Numbered from the stretch's first letter, positions 8,221 to 16,744 are shown. The stretch: 64,000 nucleotides of DNA from Dyadobacter beijingensis DSM 21582 (GCF_000382205.1 NZ_KB907787.1:1155176-1219175), one strand, 5' to 3'. The notes: generated by a model from the letters alone, not told the origin. Numbers and translations: made by a program.

Positions 8221-8829
8221 ATGAAACTTCCCCTCCTGATAGGCGTTACCGGCGGTATTGGTTCTGGTAAAAGCATGGTTTGCCGGCTCTTCGAATGCCT
8301 GGACGTGCCGGTGTACTATGCCGATAGCCGGGCCAAATGGCTCACGAACCACGACCCCGGGATCAGGGAAAAAGTGACCGCGTTACTGGGGCCGGAAGCT
8401 TATGCCGAAGGTTTTTATAATACCAAATACGTCGCTTCACGGGTTTTCGACAACGAGCCATTGCTGAAAGAACTGAATGCGATCATTCACCCGGTGGTGA
8501 TGCGTGACACAAAATCGTGGGTTGCGCAAAATGAGGGTATTCCTTATGTGCTGAAAGAAGCCGCCATTATGGGGAAAGCGGGTGAGGCAAATGCCGTTGA
8601 CTACGTGGTGGTGGTGGAAGCACCGGTGGATCTGCGCATTCAAAGGATCCTGCAACGCGACAACCGCACGGAACAAGAAATCCGGGCCATTATCGAACGG
8701 CAGGTTTCGGATGAGCACCGGCGCGAAATAGGCGATTATTTTGTGCAAAACGACGATGACTCCGAGTTGATACCGCAAGTGTTGCATTTGCACGATACTT
8801 TCCGGAACGCAGGTTCTTCCAGAAATTAA
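8221..8829 (+). CDS. coaE: Dephospho-CoA kinase
   Basis: Catalyses the last step of coenzyme A synthesis, phosphorylating the 3-prime hydroxyl of dephospho-CoA. The P-loop GGIGSGKS lies at residues 11-18 of the 202-residue protein that starts at 8221 (MKLPLLIGVTGG). Further family motifs are VYYADSRAKWL, LNAIIHPVV and RIQRILQRDNRTEQEIRAII. The frame is open upstream to 8176, but that would overlap the ybbR-like gene and add 15 unconserved residues. Its stop overlaps that of dnaX on the other strand by four bases, a tail-to-tail arrangement with no room for a terminator. Confidence 0.95.
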   Translation: MKLPLLIGVTGGIGSGKSMVCRLFECLDVPVYYADSRAKWLTNHDPGIREKVTALLGPEAYAEGFYNTKYVASRVFDNEPLLKELNAIIHPVVMRDTKSWVAQNEGIPYVLKEAAIMGKAGEANAVDYVVVVEAPVDLRIQRILQRDNRTEQEIRAIIERQVSDEHRREIGDYFVQNDDDSELIPQVLHLHDTFRNAGSSRN

Positions 8830-10712
8830 AAATCGACATCCAGCCCCAATGCTTGTTTCAATTCGAGTAAATAGGGGTTTTTTTCTGCCAAAAAGTTGAA
8901 TTTCTCGGCAGGCGTGTAAGGCAGCCTGTTTACTTCCTGAGGGGCCACACGGGGGTTGATATCCAATTTCGGTGCATCTAGCCGTGCTTTCAGGAAGCCC
9001 AGTAATTCATACCGCACATTCGCCACAGCGTCGAGCTGGTGGTCGTTATCCAACGCGATTTCAATGGTGGTGCCGCTCAGCTGAAATTCACGGTTCAGGG
9101 TAATTTGCTCCGTGGTGGAATTGCCGGCTTGCAGGCGCTTTTGCGAAAACTCGTACCATAGCCGTTGCAGGTTGGCCAAATTCAGCTCCTCTTTTTTCGC
9201 TCCGTTTGACACAGTGCCATAGTCTACTTTCGCGGGCTGGCTGGTCTCTTCTTTCGCTGCCTGCGAAGGTGGCGTGAGCGATTGCGTGAGGGAAACGGTG
9301 TTTTTCAGGCGAGAAGTTGCAGCTTGCGCGGGATTGGCCGGCGCATTGGCGGCATGCGTATGTGCATTATGTGTAGGCGCGGCGTGTTGCGGTGCTGTTT
9401 GCTGCACATGTGCCTGCGCAAAAGCGGCTGGCTGAGCTGCCGTAGCATGTGTGTTATTTGCCGGCGAGGTTGTGTTGCCGTTAGTGTACTGCCCATTGTT
9501 GGCCGGGCCGCCTGGTTGCGGAGCGTTCGCGGATGCGCTTAATGGTTGTCCGGGTTGGGGCTCAACTTTTTTTTTTGCCGTTTCATCAACGGCTGCAAGG
9601 GTGTGAAGTTGAAGAACCTGGGGCAAACTGGCGAGTTTCATGAGACAGAGCTCTACATGCAACCGCTGGTTTTTCGCCGATTTGTAGTTGATATCGCATT
9701 GCCCGGTAATGCTCAATGCCGAGAGCAGGAAACTCAGATCCGCCATGAGCGACTGTTCGAGGTACTTCCGCTCGGCCGACTCGGAAACTTGAAGCAAGGT
9801 AACCGTGGCCGGGTCTTTACACACAAGCAGGTTCCGGAAATGTTCCAACAGGCCTACTATGAACAAATGGCCGTCAAATCCTTTTCTTAATATCTCATCG
9901 AAAAGTACCAGCGAGCGGGCAATGCTGCCGGCCGTTAGCGCGTCGGTGATTTTGAAATAGTAATCGTAATCGAGAATATGCAGGTTTTCCAGTACCGCCG
10001 CATAGGTGAGGTGGTTATCAGTGGAAAAGGTCACATTCAAATCGAACATCGACAATGCGTCACGCAAACCGCCGTCGGCTTTCTGGCCGATCAGTTCGAG
10101 GGCTTCATGATCTGCGTTAATGCCTTCTTTTTTGGCAATATCCAAAAGATGATGCGCAATGTCTTTCGACTGAATGCGGTTGAAGTCGAAAATCTGGCAG
10201 CGCGACAGGATTGTTGGAAGGATCTTATGCTTCTCCGTCGTGGCGAGGATGAAAATCGCGTACGAAGGCGGCTCTTCCAATGTCTTCAAAAATGCATTGA
10301 AGGCGGCCTGCGAGAGCATATGCACCTCGTCGATGATGTAGATCTTGTACTTACCGGTTTGGGGCGGGTACCGCACTTGGTCGATCAGGTTACGGATATC
10401 TTCCACGGAGTTGTTGGAAGCCGCATCGAGCTCGTGGATGTTGAAAGAAGCGTTGTTCTGGAAGCTTACGCATGATTCGCATTCGCCGCAGGCCTCCACG
10501 TCGTCGCCCAGGTTCTGGCAGTTGATCGTCTTGGCCAGGATACGCGCGCAAGTCGTTTTTCCCACTCCGCGCGGGCCGCAGAAAAGAAAAGCTTGCGCGA
10601 GGTGATTGGTGCGAATGGCATTCTTTAACGTGGTAGTAATGTGTGATTGACCCACCACCGAATCAAAGGTGACGGGACGATACTTCCTGGCCGAAACAAC
10701 GAAATGATCCAT
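8826..10712 (-). CDS. dnaX: DNA polymerase III subunits gamma and tau
   Basis: Clamp-loader ATPase. Starting at 10712 (MDHFVVSARKYRPVTFDSV) it is 628 residues, close to E. coli tau (643). It has Walker A GPRGVGKTTCARIL, a four-Cys zinc module (CQNLGDDVEACGECESC), Walker B YIIDEVHML and sensor 1 ILATTEKHKI. After domain III comes a Pro/Ala/His/Gln-rich linker, then the tau-specific C-terminal region. At the start of that linker (codons 380-382) ten consecutive A residues encode Lys-Lys-Lys, and a -1 shift there ends in UGA after one more codon. This would give a 383-residue gamma form. The frame is open upstream to 10745, but that extension is not conserved-looking. Stop codons overlap with coaE. 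Confidence 0.95.
   Translation of the reverse strand: MDHFVVSARKYRPVTFDSVVGQSHITTTLKNAIRTNHLAQAFLFCGPRGVGKTTCARILAKTINCQNLGDDVEACGECESCVSFQNNASFNIHELDAASNNSVEDIRNLIDQVRYPPQTGKYKIYIIDEVHMLSQAAFNAFLKTLEEPPSYAIFILATTEKHKILPTILSRCQIFDFNRIQSKDIAHHLLDIAKKEGINADHEALELIGQKADGGLRDALSMFDLNVTFSTDNHLTYAAVLENLHILDYDYYFKITDALTAGSIARSLVLFDEILRKGFDGHLFIVGLLEHFRNLLVCKDPATVTLLQVSESAERKYLEQSLMADLSFLLSALSITGQCDINYKSAKNQRLHVELCLMKLASLPQVLQLHTLAAVDETAKKKVEPQPGQPLSASANAPQPGGPANNGQYTNGNTTSPANNTHATAAQPAAFAQAHVQQTAPQHAAPTHNAHTHAANAPANPAQAATSRLKNTVSLTQSLTPPSQAAKEETSQPAKVDYGTVSNGAKKEELNLANLQRLWYEFSQKRLQAGNSTTEQITLNREFQLSGTTIEIALDNDHQLDAVANVRYELLGFLKARLDAPKLDINPRVAPQEVNRLPYTPAEKFNFLAEKNPYLLELKQALGLDVDF
9562..9576 (-). 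promoter_or_regulatory. A10 slippage/frameshift site in dnaX with immediate stops in both other frames
   Basis: On the coding strand GCA AAA AAA AAA GTT GAG contains ten A residues (9576-9567). A -1 shift reads AGT TGA, stopping at 9564-9562. The other frame runs TTG AGC CCC AAC and reaches TAA nine codons on. Any one-base slip by ribosome or RNA polymerase therefore makes a protein of about 383-391 residues ending just after domain III. E. coli dnaX uses ribosomal -1 frameshifting and Thermus thermophilus dnaX uses transcriptional slippage at A9 to make gamma. That the same happens here is inferred from this sequence arrangement. Confidence 0.75.
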
Positions 10713-10750
10713 GGTGCAAGATACTTCCGTGCACTGGATTTTCAAAGCCG

Positions 10751-11587
10751 CTACTTCGTTACGAGCGGGTACACGCGGACGTAATCGACCTCCATTTTTT
10801 GCGGGAAAATGCTGTCGTCCACGCCCTTCTGCCCGCCCCAGTTACCACCGACGGCGATATTTAAAATTAAATGAAATGGTTTGTCGAACGGCCATTCGGG
10901 CCATTGGTAGGCCGCTTCTTTTTTGAATGTAAAATAGGCGTTTCCATCGACGAGAATCGTCACGGCATCGGGCGTCCATTCACATGTATACACGTGAAAA
11001 TCCTCGGAAAGCCCCTGCACGACCACATTGCTACCCTTGTTGGTTTTAATCGCATGGTTGAATGCTTTCGTGTGAATATTGCCATGCACCCGGTCCTGGT
11101 CGAACCCTACGTGCTCCATGATATCGATCTCGCCGTTGTCCGGCCAGCCTTTGTTGCCATAGTCGTTCCCGCTGGCCAGCATCCAGATGGCCGGCCATGT
11201 CCCGCGCCCTTTCGGCAACTTCGCCCGGATCTCGAATTTCCCGTACAGGAAATCCCCCTTACCTTTCGACACCAGCCGCGCCGAACTGTATTGCTGCTTC
11301 CCCGACGGCTCCTTGATGGCCGTGATCACGAGGTTGCCATCCTCTACCCTGGCATTCCCGATCTTATCGGTATAGTTTTCCAGCTCATTATTTCCCCAAC
11401 CATGATCGCCGAGGTTATAGCTCCATTTGGCCGGGTCGGGCTCGCCGGGTGTAGTAAATTCGTCCTGCCAGGATGGGGTAGAGGCGAATTCGTAGGTAGG
11501 CTGGGTTGGCAGCTTGTCGGGAGACGGCTGGGCGCAGCCTGATAACGCCAAAAGAACGGCTATTTCGGGTAGGGTTGGAAGCAGCAT
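10751..11587 (-). CDS. GH16 family beta-glucanase (laminarinase-like) lipoprotein
   Basis: Secreted endo-acting glycoside hydrolase of family 16, which cleaves beta-1,3 or mixed-linkage glucans and related galactans. Starting at 11587, MLLPTLPEIAVLLALSGC is a lipoprotein signal with Cys18, so the enzyme is probably anchored at the cell surface or periplasm. The catalytic motif ExDxxE is GEIDIMEHV (E153 nucleophile, D155, E158 acid/base). The family strands WSYNLGDHGWGNNELENYT, KLPKGRGTWPAIWML and LNIAVGGNWGG are all present. The 278-residue length is standard for a single GH16 domain. The start lies four bases after the stop of the small upstream gene, so translation is probably coupled. Beta-1,3-glucan is the best guess for substrate. 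Confidence 0.9.
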   Translation of the reverse strand: MLLPTLPEIAVLLALSGCAQPSPDKLPTQPTYEFASTPSWQDEFTTPGEPDPAKWSYNLGDHGWGNNELENYTDKIGNARVEDGNLVITAIKEPSGKQQYSSARLVSKGKGDFLYGKFEIRAKLPKGRGTWPAIWMLASGNDYGNKGWPDNGEIDIMEHVGFDQDRVHGNIHTKAFNHAIKTNKGSNVVVQGLSEDFHVYTCEWTPDAVTILVDGNAYFTFKKEAAYQWPEWPFDKPFHLILNIAVGGNWGGQKGVDDSIFPQKMEVDYVRVYPLVTK

Positions 11588-11591
11588 GAAA

Positions 11592-11759
11592 CTACACTTT
11601 CTTTGTTTTGTCGGTTTTGGTACGGTCTGCGAAAAGCGCCGATAAGTCTGCTGTACGGAGATACTCGTTGGCATCCTTCAACTTTTGGTCAACGAACTGT
11701 TGCTGTGCAGGAGAGAGTTTAAATTTTTTGGTCTCTTCCAATGGTTTTGTCTCCTTCAT
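11592..11759 (-). CDS. Small hypothetical protein (55 aa)
   Basis: I do not recognise a named family. The preferred start at 11759 gives a 55-residue, charged, probably helical protein (KFKLSPAQQQFVDQKL, then NEYLRTADLSALFADR) ending in a Lys/Thr-rich tail. The first 41 bases overlap the 3-prime end of the DUF6934-like gene in another frame, and the stop comes four bases before the GH16 start, so the three genes are tightly packed. A longer version from 11825 is open but lies deep inside the upstream gene. The intimate overlap suggests a partner of the upstream protein; its function is unknown. Confidence 0.6.
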   Translation of the reverse strand: MKETKPLEETKKFKLSPAQQQFVDQKLKDANEYLRTADLSALFADRTKTDKTKKV

Positions 11760-12195
11760 GTCGTCGTAGTTTAATGTAATATAGTTCAAAATCAGTATTT
11801 GGGGTAAAAGGGACCGCCTTGCCATGCTGACCGCCGAAAATTTCGAATTTCTCTGAAATGCGGAACAGCTCCCTGCTCAACGCTATTCGGTACAGCCTTT
11901 GCCTGCGACTGTCATTGCCTCTGAACATGACAATGCATTCCGGCCTGATTTTCAGAAAATGATCAACGATCTGAAACACGGTAGCCAGGATCACCGGCAT
12001 GTCGCCGTTATTGCTTTCCACATCATCCCGCAATCGATCTTCATCCACGTCTACCAGTGCCAGATTGAAGAGCCATTCATTTGCTGTGGGCGTCATTAGA
12101 ACAGCCTTATGGATCTTTTTGTTTGCGCTGACGCTTTCAAACTTATAAATGTGCTCATCAGGAATGACCTCAAACGGATAGCCCCTTTCATCCAT
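11719..12195 (-). CDS. DUF6934-like protein
   Basis: 158-residue protein that resembles a Bacteroidota family I know as DUF6934, from the pattern HIYKFESVSANKKIHKAV, then NLALVDVD, then VESNNGDMPVILATV and the closing RLYRIALSREL. No signal peptide or membrane segment is visible. The function of the family is not established; members often lie next to a short gene, as here. It overlaps the 55-residue gene by 41 bases and is followed by a GH16 gene. The AT-rich stretch 12196-12300 upstream would hold its promoter. The family name rests on memory of the motif pattern. Confidence 0.65.
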   Translation of the reverse strand: MDERGYPFEVIPDEHIYKFESVSANKKIHKAVLMTPTANEWLFNLALVDVDEDRLRDDVESNNGDMPVILATVFQIVDHFLKIRPECIVMFRGNDSRRQRLYRIALSRELFRISEKFEIFGGQHGKAVPFTPNTDFELYYIKLRRHEGDKTIGRDQKI

Positions 12196-12344
12196 ATTCT
12201 AAACGACTTACAGTGTGTGTTGAAACGCCGTCAAACATAGAAATTTTTTTAATAATCCAAATTATAAATTCCTAAACCACAGCATTTAGTGAAATCGTTT
12301 GGTTTTCATGCTTAATTTTGTGGCCCGCTTGTCGTTTTTATGTA

Positions 12345-13346
12345 ATGAAGGATATTAAGTTGAGTACGGAAGTCGCGCTGGATGCACCCGATTGGAGGAT
12401 TAATCACCATACCAAAATACTGACCATCGGCTCGTGCTTCGCCGAGGTGCTGGGAAGCCAGCTGGACGATTACAAGTTCCACGTGCTCAACAATCCCGTA
12501 GGTACGGTGTTCAACCCGCTCACGATTTGTAAAATACTCGACAGCGCCGTGGAGGAAAAAAGGCCTAACCCCGCGCTGTTTCTTCAAAATCCCGATCATA
12601 TCTGGCTGCACCACGATTTTCATTCGTCGCAATGGGCCATGGGGCAGGCGTCGCTGGATGCGCAGCTTTCGGATAAGCTGGATGAAATGCGTGAGTTCCT
12701 GGCGGAGGCCGATCTGCTCGTCATCACATTGGGCACTGCATATGCTTACCGCCACCGGAAGACGAACCTGATCGTCGGGAACTGCCATAAGTTGCCCGGC
12801 GACCGGTTTGTAAAGGAACTGCTGCATTTCGATCAGATCACCATCGCATTTGAACAACTCATTCAGAAACTGATCCCATACAACCGGAAGATGCGCATTA
12901 TGCTCACGGTGAGCCCCGTGCGCCACACCCGCGACACGCTCCCGCTTAACCAGGTGAGCAAGTCGACATTGCGGCTCGTATGCCACCGGCTCTCGGAGAA
13001 ATACAAGCACGTGGGTTACTTCCCGTCGTACGAGATCATGATCGACGAGCTTCGGGATTACCGGTTCTATAAGGAGGATATGATCCACCCGAGCAGCCTC
13101 GCGGAACAGTACATTTTCAATGCTTTTACCCAAACATACGTCGAGCCCGACGCGCTGAAATTCATGAACGAATGGGCGTCGCTCCGGGACAGCCTCGCGC
13201 ACCGGCCGCTGCATGGTTTCACACAGGGGCATCTCAAAATGCTGAAATCGCTGTGGAGCAAGCTCAATGCATTGTCACGAAATGTGGACGTTTCGGCGGA
13301 GATGGAGGAGGTAGAGCGGCGAATCGGAGAATTTCCGGGAATGTGA
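12345..13346 (+). CDS. GSCFA-domain protein (GDSL/SGNH-like)
   Basis: 333-residue protein named for the motif in ILTIGSCFAEVLGSQL, where the Ser of GSCFA takes the place of the GDSL nucleophile. Other family blocks are NPVGTVFNPLTICKIL, LLVITLGTAYAYRH, MLTVSPVRHTRD and DMIHPSSLAEQYIF, the last holding the expected Asp and His of an SGNH hydrolase. It is probably cytoplasmic, as no signal peptide is seen. The natural substrate is unknown; an esterase or acyl-transfer reaction is inferred from the fold. The ATG at 12345 is preferred over an upstream TTG at 12318. A -7 box TAATTTTG at 12313-12320 lies 24 bases before it. Confidence 0.85.
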   Translation: MKDIKLSTEVALDAPDWRINHHTKILTIGSCFAEVLGSQLDDYKFHVLNNPVGTVFNPLTICKILDSAVEEKRPNPALFLQNPDHIWLHHDFHSSQWAMGQASLDAQLSDKLDEMREFLAEADLLVITLGTAYAYRHRKTNLIVGNCHKLPGDRFVKELLHFDQITIAFEQLIQKLIPYNRKMRIMLTVSPVRHTRDTLPLNQVSKSTLRLVCHRLSEKYKHVGYFPSYEIMIDELRDYRFYKEDMIHPSSLAEQYIFNAFTQTYVEPDALKFMNEWASLRDSLAHRPLHGFTQGHLKMLKSLWSKLNALSRNVDVSAEMEEVERRIGEFPGM

Positions 13347-13405
13347 CAAACTCATTGCCCGCATTTCGTGTTGCATAATATCAAGTCAAAGTACCAACCA
13401 TAATA

Positions 13406-14512
13406 ATGGGAGAATTTACAATCAATAAGGAAAAAGTATTGCAGGCGTTGAGTACTGTGGAAGAGCCCGACCTGAAAAAGGATCTGGTGACGCTCGGTAT
13501 GATCCAGGATATAGAAGTCGGGGTAAACCAGGTGCGGTTTACGGTAGTGCTGACCACCCCCGCTTGCCCCCTCAAAGAACTGATCAGAAAGAATTGCGAG
13601 AATGCGATCCACGAGCATCTGAGCCCGGATGTGGAGGTGATCATCAAGCTCACAGCCAACGTTACCACTACCCGGCACACCGGCCCGTTGATCCCCGGCG
13701 TGAAAAACGTGATTGCGATTTCGTCCGGGAAAGGCGGCGTCGGTAAATCTACTGTTACGGCCAACCTTGCGATGGCATTGCACCGTTCAGGCGCGAAAGT
13801 GGGCATTATCGATGCGGACATTTCAGGCCCGTCGATCCCGGTGATGTTCGGCGCGGAGAATATGCAGCCCACCATTACACCGAAAGACGGTAAAAACTAC
13901 ATCAATCCGATCCGCCAGTACGGCATTAAAATGATGTCGATCGGCTTCCTGACCCCACCTGACAGCGCAGTCGTATGGCGCGGACCGATGGCGAGCCAGG
14001 CATTGCGCCAGTTTTTCGGCGATACCGACTGGGGCGAGCTGGATTACCTGCTCATCGACCTGCCCCCTGGTACCAGCGACATTCACCTGACGCTCGTACA
14101 AACCGTTCCGGTAACCGGCGCGGTGGTGGTTACGACACCTCAGAAAGTGGCCCTGGCCGATGCGATCAAAGGTTTGTCCATGTTCAAACAGCCGCAGATT
14201 AACGTACCTATTCTCGGAGTGATCGAAAATATGGCCTGGTTTACGCCCGAAGAGCTGCCCGACCACAAGTACCACATCTTCGGAAAAGGTGGCGGACAGG
14301 CGTTGGCAGATAAATTCGAAGTGCCTTTGATCGGTCAGATTCCATTGGTACAAGGTATCCGCGAGGCGGGTGACGACGGCCGTCCGGCAGTGATGGATAC
14401 CAACGCGATTGTGAACGATGCGTTTATGAGTGCCGCTGAGGCATTGGCGCAGCAGGTAGCGATCCGCAATGCGTCACGCGAAAGAACGAAAGCGGTAGAG
14501 ATCGTGGTTTAG
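13406..14512 (+). CDS. mrp: Mrp/ApbC-type iron-sulfur cluster carrier ATPase
   Basis: P-loop ATPase that carries Fe-S clusters to target proteins. Residues 1-90 are a MIP18 (DUF59) domain with the TTPACP motif (Cys54). The ATPase follows, with the deviant Walker A SSGKGGVGKST at 107-116 and ADISGPSIP. Classical ApbC has a CxxC after IENM that holds the bridging cluster; here the segment reads GVIENMAWFTPEELPDHK with no cysteines. I recall this from other Bacteroidota, so it may be a lineage trait. The gene is followed by a NifU-type scaffold gene after 68 bases, which supports a role in Fe-S assembly. Confidence 0.9.
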   Translation: MGEFTINKEKVLQALSTVEEPDLKKDLVTLGMIQDIEVGVNQVRFTVVLTTPACPLKELIRKNCENAIHEHLSPDVEVIIKLTANVTTTRHTGPLIPGVKNVIAISSGKGGVGKSTVTANLAMALHRSGAKVGIIDADISGPSIPVMFGAENMQPTITPKDGKNYINPIRQYGIKMMSIGFLTPPDSAVVWRGPMASQALRQFFGDTDWGELDYLLIDLPPGTSDIHLTLVQTVPVTGAVVVTTPQKVALADAIKGLSMFKQPQINVPILGVIENMAWFTPEELPDHKYHIFGKGGGQALADKFEVPLIGQIPLVQGIREAGDDGRPAVMDTNAIVNDAFMSAAEALAQQVAIRNASRERTKAVEIVV

Positions 14513-14580
14513 CAGTTAGTGACTGAATGATTTGATTTTTTGGATATAATCTTGCATCTTAGCAGACAGACTTTTTAACA

Positions 14581-14838
14581 ATGGATTCAAAAGAAAAAAC
14601 CATAGAATTGATCGAGCAGGCGCTCGAAACGGTGCGTCCTTACCTGCATGCAGACGGAGGTGATGTGAAATTTGTGGAACTGACGGACGACCTGGTTGTG
14701 AAGCTGGAACTGCAAGGCTCCTGCCAAAGCTGCCCGATGAGTGCGATGACGTTCCGTGCCGGATTGGAAGAATCGATCCGTAAAGCTGTGCCATACATTA
14801 ATAAAGTAGTTTCTTCCAATGTGCCGGAGCTGGCATAA
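14581..14838 (+). CDS. NifU C-terminal-domain iron-sulfur scaffold protein
   Basis: 85-residue NifU-like protein (Nfu type) that binds an Fe-S cluster for transfer. The cluster-binding CxxC is GSCQSCPMSAMTF (Cys48, Cys51), preceded by the family signature YLHADGGDVKFVEL. It is a stand-alone domain of standard length. Its position right after mrp makes a small Fe-S delivery unit. A strong hairpin follows at 14867-14900. Confidence 0.92.
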   Translation: MDSKEKTIELIEQALETVRPYLHADGGDVKFVELTDDLVVKLELQGSCQSCPMSAMTFRAGLEESIRKAVPYINKVVSSNVPELA

Positions 14839-14866
14839 CAGCGGAAAAATAATATTGAATATTCCT

Positions 14867-14900
14867 AAAAAGCAGTTTCCCGAAAGGGGAACTGCTTTTT
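14867..14900 (+). terminator. Rho-independent terminator after the NifU-type gene
   Basis: AAAAAGCAGTTTCC pairs with GGAACTGCTTTTT around a short CGAAAGG loop, followed by GCGTTTT. It sits 29 bases after the stop at 14838 and ends the mrp-NifU unit. The A run on the left arm lets it work in both directions. Confidence 0.85.
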
Positions 14901-14999
14901 GCGTTTTAATACCCGCGTTGGATAGCCGGAAATTGATTCCTCCCGTTTAGTCCGTTATATTGCGAACCACATTGAAATGCTAAATCAGGATTATCAGAC

Positions 15000-16700
15000 A
15001 TGCGTATCGGAATTTTTTTTGGAGGTCCTTCCCGCGAACGGGAAATATCATTTGCGGGCGGCAAAACAGCATTTGAATACCTCGACAAGTCACTTTTTGA
15101 GCCGGTACCGGTTTTTGTGGACAGCTTCGGAAGGTTTATACTGTTGCAAAAGGAGTTAATGTACCAGTCCGAAATCCGGGAGTTTTATCCGGCGCCGGGC
15201 ATTCAAAAAGATGGCTTCAAAACATACATCGAATCGTTTCCCGAACTCGCCGCGGCCGATGTGCCTGCCGACACCGGAACACTGATTACCCCCGCCGATT
15301 TCAAAAACCATTTCGAATTCGCATTCCTGGCCATGCATGGGCCCGACTGTGAGGACGGCGCCATTCAGGGCCTGCTCGAATGGTACAAAATCCCGTACAG
15401 CGGCCCCGGCCTGATGGGCTCCGCAGTGGGTATCGACAAGATTTTACAGAACGAAATGATCGCCCTCGTGAACGGGCAGGAAAAGAAGAGCTGGACGCTC
15501 ACCTATAACCAGTGGGTGCCGAAGGATTACCCGCTGCTCTTCCAGGTGCTGAAAAAGCATTTGGGGCTGCCGCTGGTGATCAAGGCGCCGCATCAGGGCT
15601 CGTCTATCGGCGTAGCCATCGTGAAGGAGGATTCGCTGGACGAATTCGTGGCTGCCGTGAACCAATGCTTTTTCCAGATCGAGCTGGATGCAGCGACCTG
15701 GAAGGAACTCGATGAAGCCGAAAAACTGGCCTGGGGGCAGAAAATTGCTAATCTCGACGAAGGCATCGGCTTTCCTGTCGTATTTCATGGGAAAACCATT
15801 TACCATCCTGTGACGCTGATCAGCGAGCTGGAAATCTATTTTTCCGAAGGAAATAACCAGGCATTGCTGAGCAGTTCCAATGCCGAAGACCAGGTGCTGA
15901 TCGAAGAATTCGTGAATGGGCAGGAGTTTTCCTGCGGCTGCATTCAGTTTGATAACGGCGCACCGCTGGCATTACCACCAAGCGAGGTGATTAAAATGGT
16001 GCAGGTTTTTGATTTTAACGCCAAATACAAGCCCGGCGCCAGCCGCAAACGCATTCCGGTGGACACTACGCTGGAAAAGAACCGGGAAATCCAGCAAATG
16101 ATTGCCGCGGTGTTCCAGCAGCTGGGCATCAATGCGTGCGTGCGCATCGACGGCTTCCTCACCGAAGAAGGCACCATCCTGCTCCACGATCCGAACACCA
16201 TTCCGGGTATGTCTCCTACTTCCTTCATTTTCAAGCAAATGGCGGAGATTGGGCTGAACGTGACCCAGGCATTGACCTACCTCATCCGCCAGTCCCTGCG
16301 CGAACGCATACGTACGGGTAAACACACCTGGGCGCTGCGGGCGCTCCTGGAAAAGCTGGATGCGCAGATTACTGCCGGCGTCGCTGTGGAAAAACCTGCC
16401 GAACAGATCGTGTTCGACGCCACTGACGAGGCGTATGCCGAAGCGCGCCGCCGTTACGACTTGCTCAATGCGGAAGGAAAAAAGAGGCCGGTACCGGTAC
16501 TGAAAGCCGCCGACGGCCAGTTCTATCAATTGTCCAATCCGCTGATGTTCAAGGAATACGTATCGGATGTGGAGGCGCTGCTGCACGGGGAGCGCCACCC
16601 GCTGCTGACCGAGACTTCGGAGAAAGCGGCGTCGATCACCACCTTTTTTGCAGGTGCGGTATCCTACGACATCACCCGAATCGAAAGCCCGGCATTATAA
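15000..16700 (+). CDS. D-alanine--D-alanine ligase family protein, long form
   Basis: ATP-grasp ligase of the Ddl family, which makes the D-Ala-D-Ala dipeptide of peptidoglycan. The N-terminus MRIGIFFGGPSREREISF and the block GPDCEDGAIQG-LLEWYKIPYSGPG match Ddl. The ATP-binding segment VIKAPHQGSSIGVAIV and the metal-site region VRIDGFLTEEGTILLHDPNT with IPGMSPTS follow. At 566 residues it is far longer than E. coli DdlB (306): extra material lies inside the ATP-grasp domain and in a C-terminal extension of about 130 residues. Such long forms occur in Bacteroidota alongside normal Ddl, so its true substrate could differ. Transcription may start from near 14955. Confidence 0.82.
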   Translation: MRIGIFFGGPSREREISFAGGKTAFEYLDKSLFEPVPVFVDSFGRFILLQKELMYQSEIREFYPAPGIQKDGFKTYIESFPELAAADVPADTGTLITPADFKNHFEFAFLAMHGPDCEDGAIQGLLEWYKIPYSGPGLMGSAVGIDKILQNEMIALVNGQEKKSWTLTYNQWVPKDYPLLFQVLKKHLGLPLVIKAPHQGSSIGVAIVKEDSLDEFVAAVNQCFFQIELDAATWKELDEAEKLAWGQKIANLDEGIGFPVVFHGKTIYHPVTLISELEIYFSEGNNQALLSSSNAEDQVLIEEFVNGQEFSCGCIQFDNGAPLALPPSEVIKMVQVFDFNAKYKPGASRKRIPVDTTLEKNREIQQMIAAVFQQLGINACVRIDGFLTEEGTILLHDPNTIPGMSPTSFIFKQMAEIGLNVTQALTYLIRQSLRERIRTGKHTWALRALLEKLDAQITAGVAVEKPAEQIVFDATDEAYAEARRRYDLLNAEGKKRPVPVLKAADGQFYQLSNPLMFKEYVSDVEALLHGERHPLLTETSEKAASITTFFAGAVSYDITRIESPAL

Positions 16701-16731
16701 TTGCAAGTATTTGCGAGGTTACTAAATGATT

Positions 16732-16744
16732 GCTCATTATGAGC
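16732..16744. promoter_or_regulatory. 13-base palindrome in the ddl-glucosidase gap
   Basis: GCTCATTATGAGC is a perfect dyad around a central T. It lies 31 bases after the ligase stop and 150 bases before the glucosidase start. No T tract follows, so it is a poor terminator and could be a protein-binding site. There is only one copy in this gap. Confidence 0.3.

Noticed and set aside
11592-12195. Toxin-antitoxin pair
   Set aside because: The gene overlap is suggestive, but neither protein matches a known toxin or antitoxin fold that I can recognise.
12312-13232. 306-codon open frame opposite the GSCFA gene
   Set aside because: The plus-strand gene has clear family motifs; the opposite frame has none.
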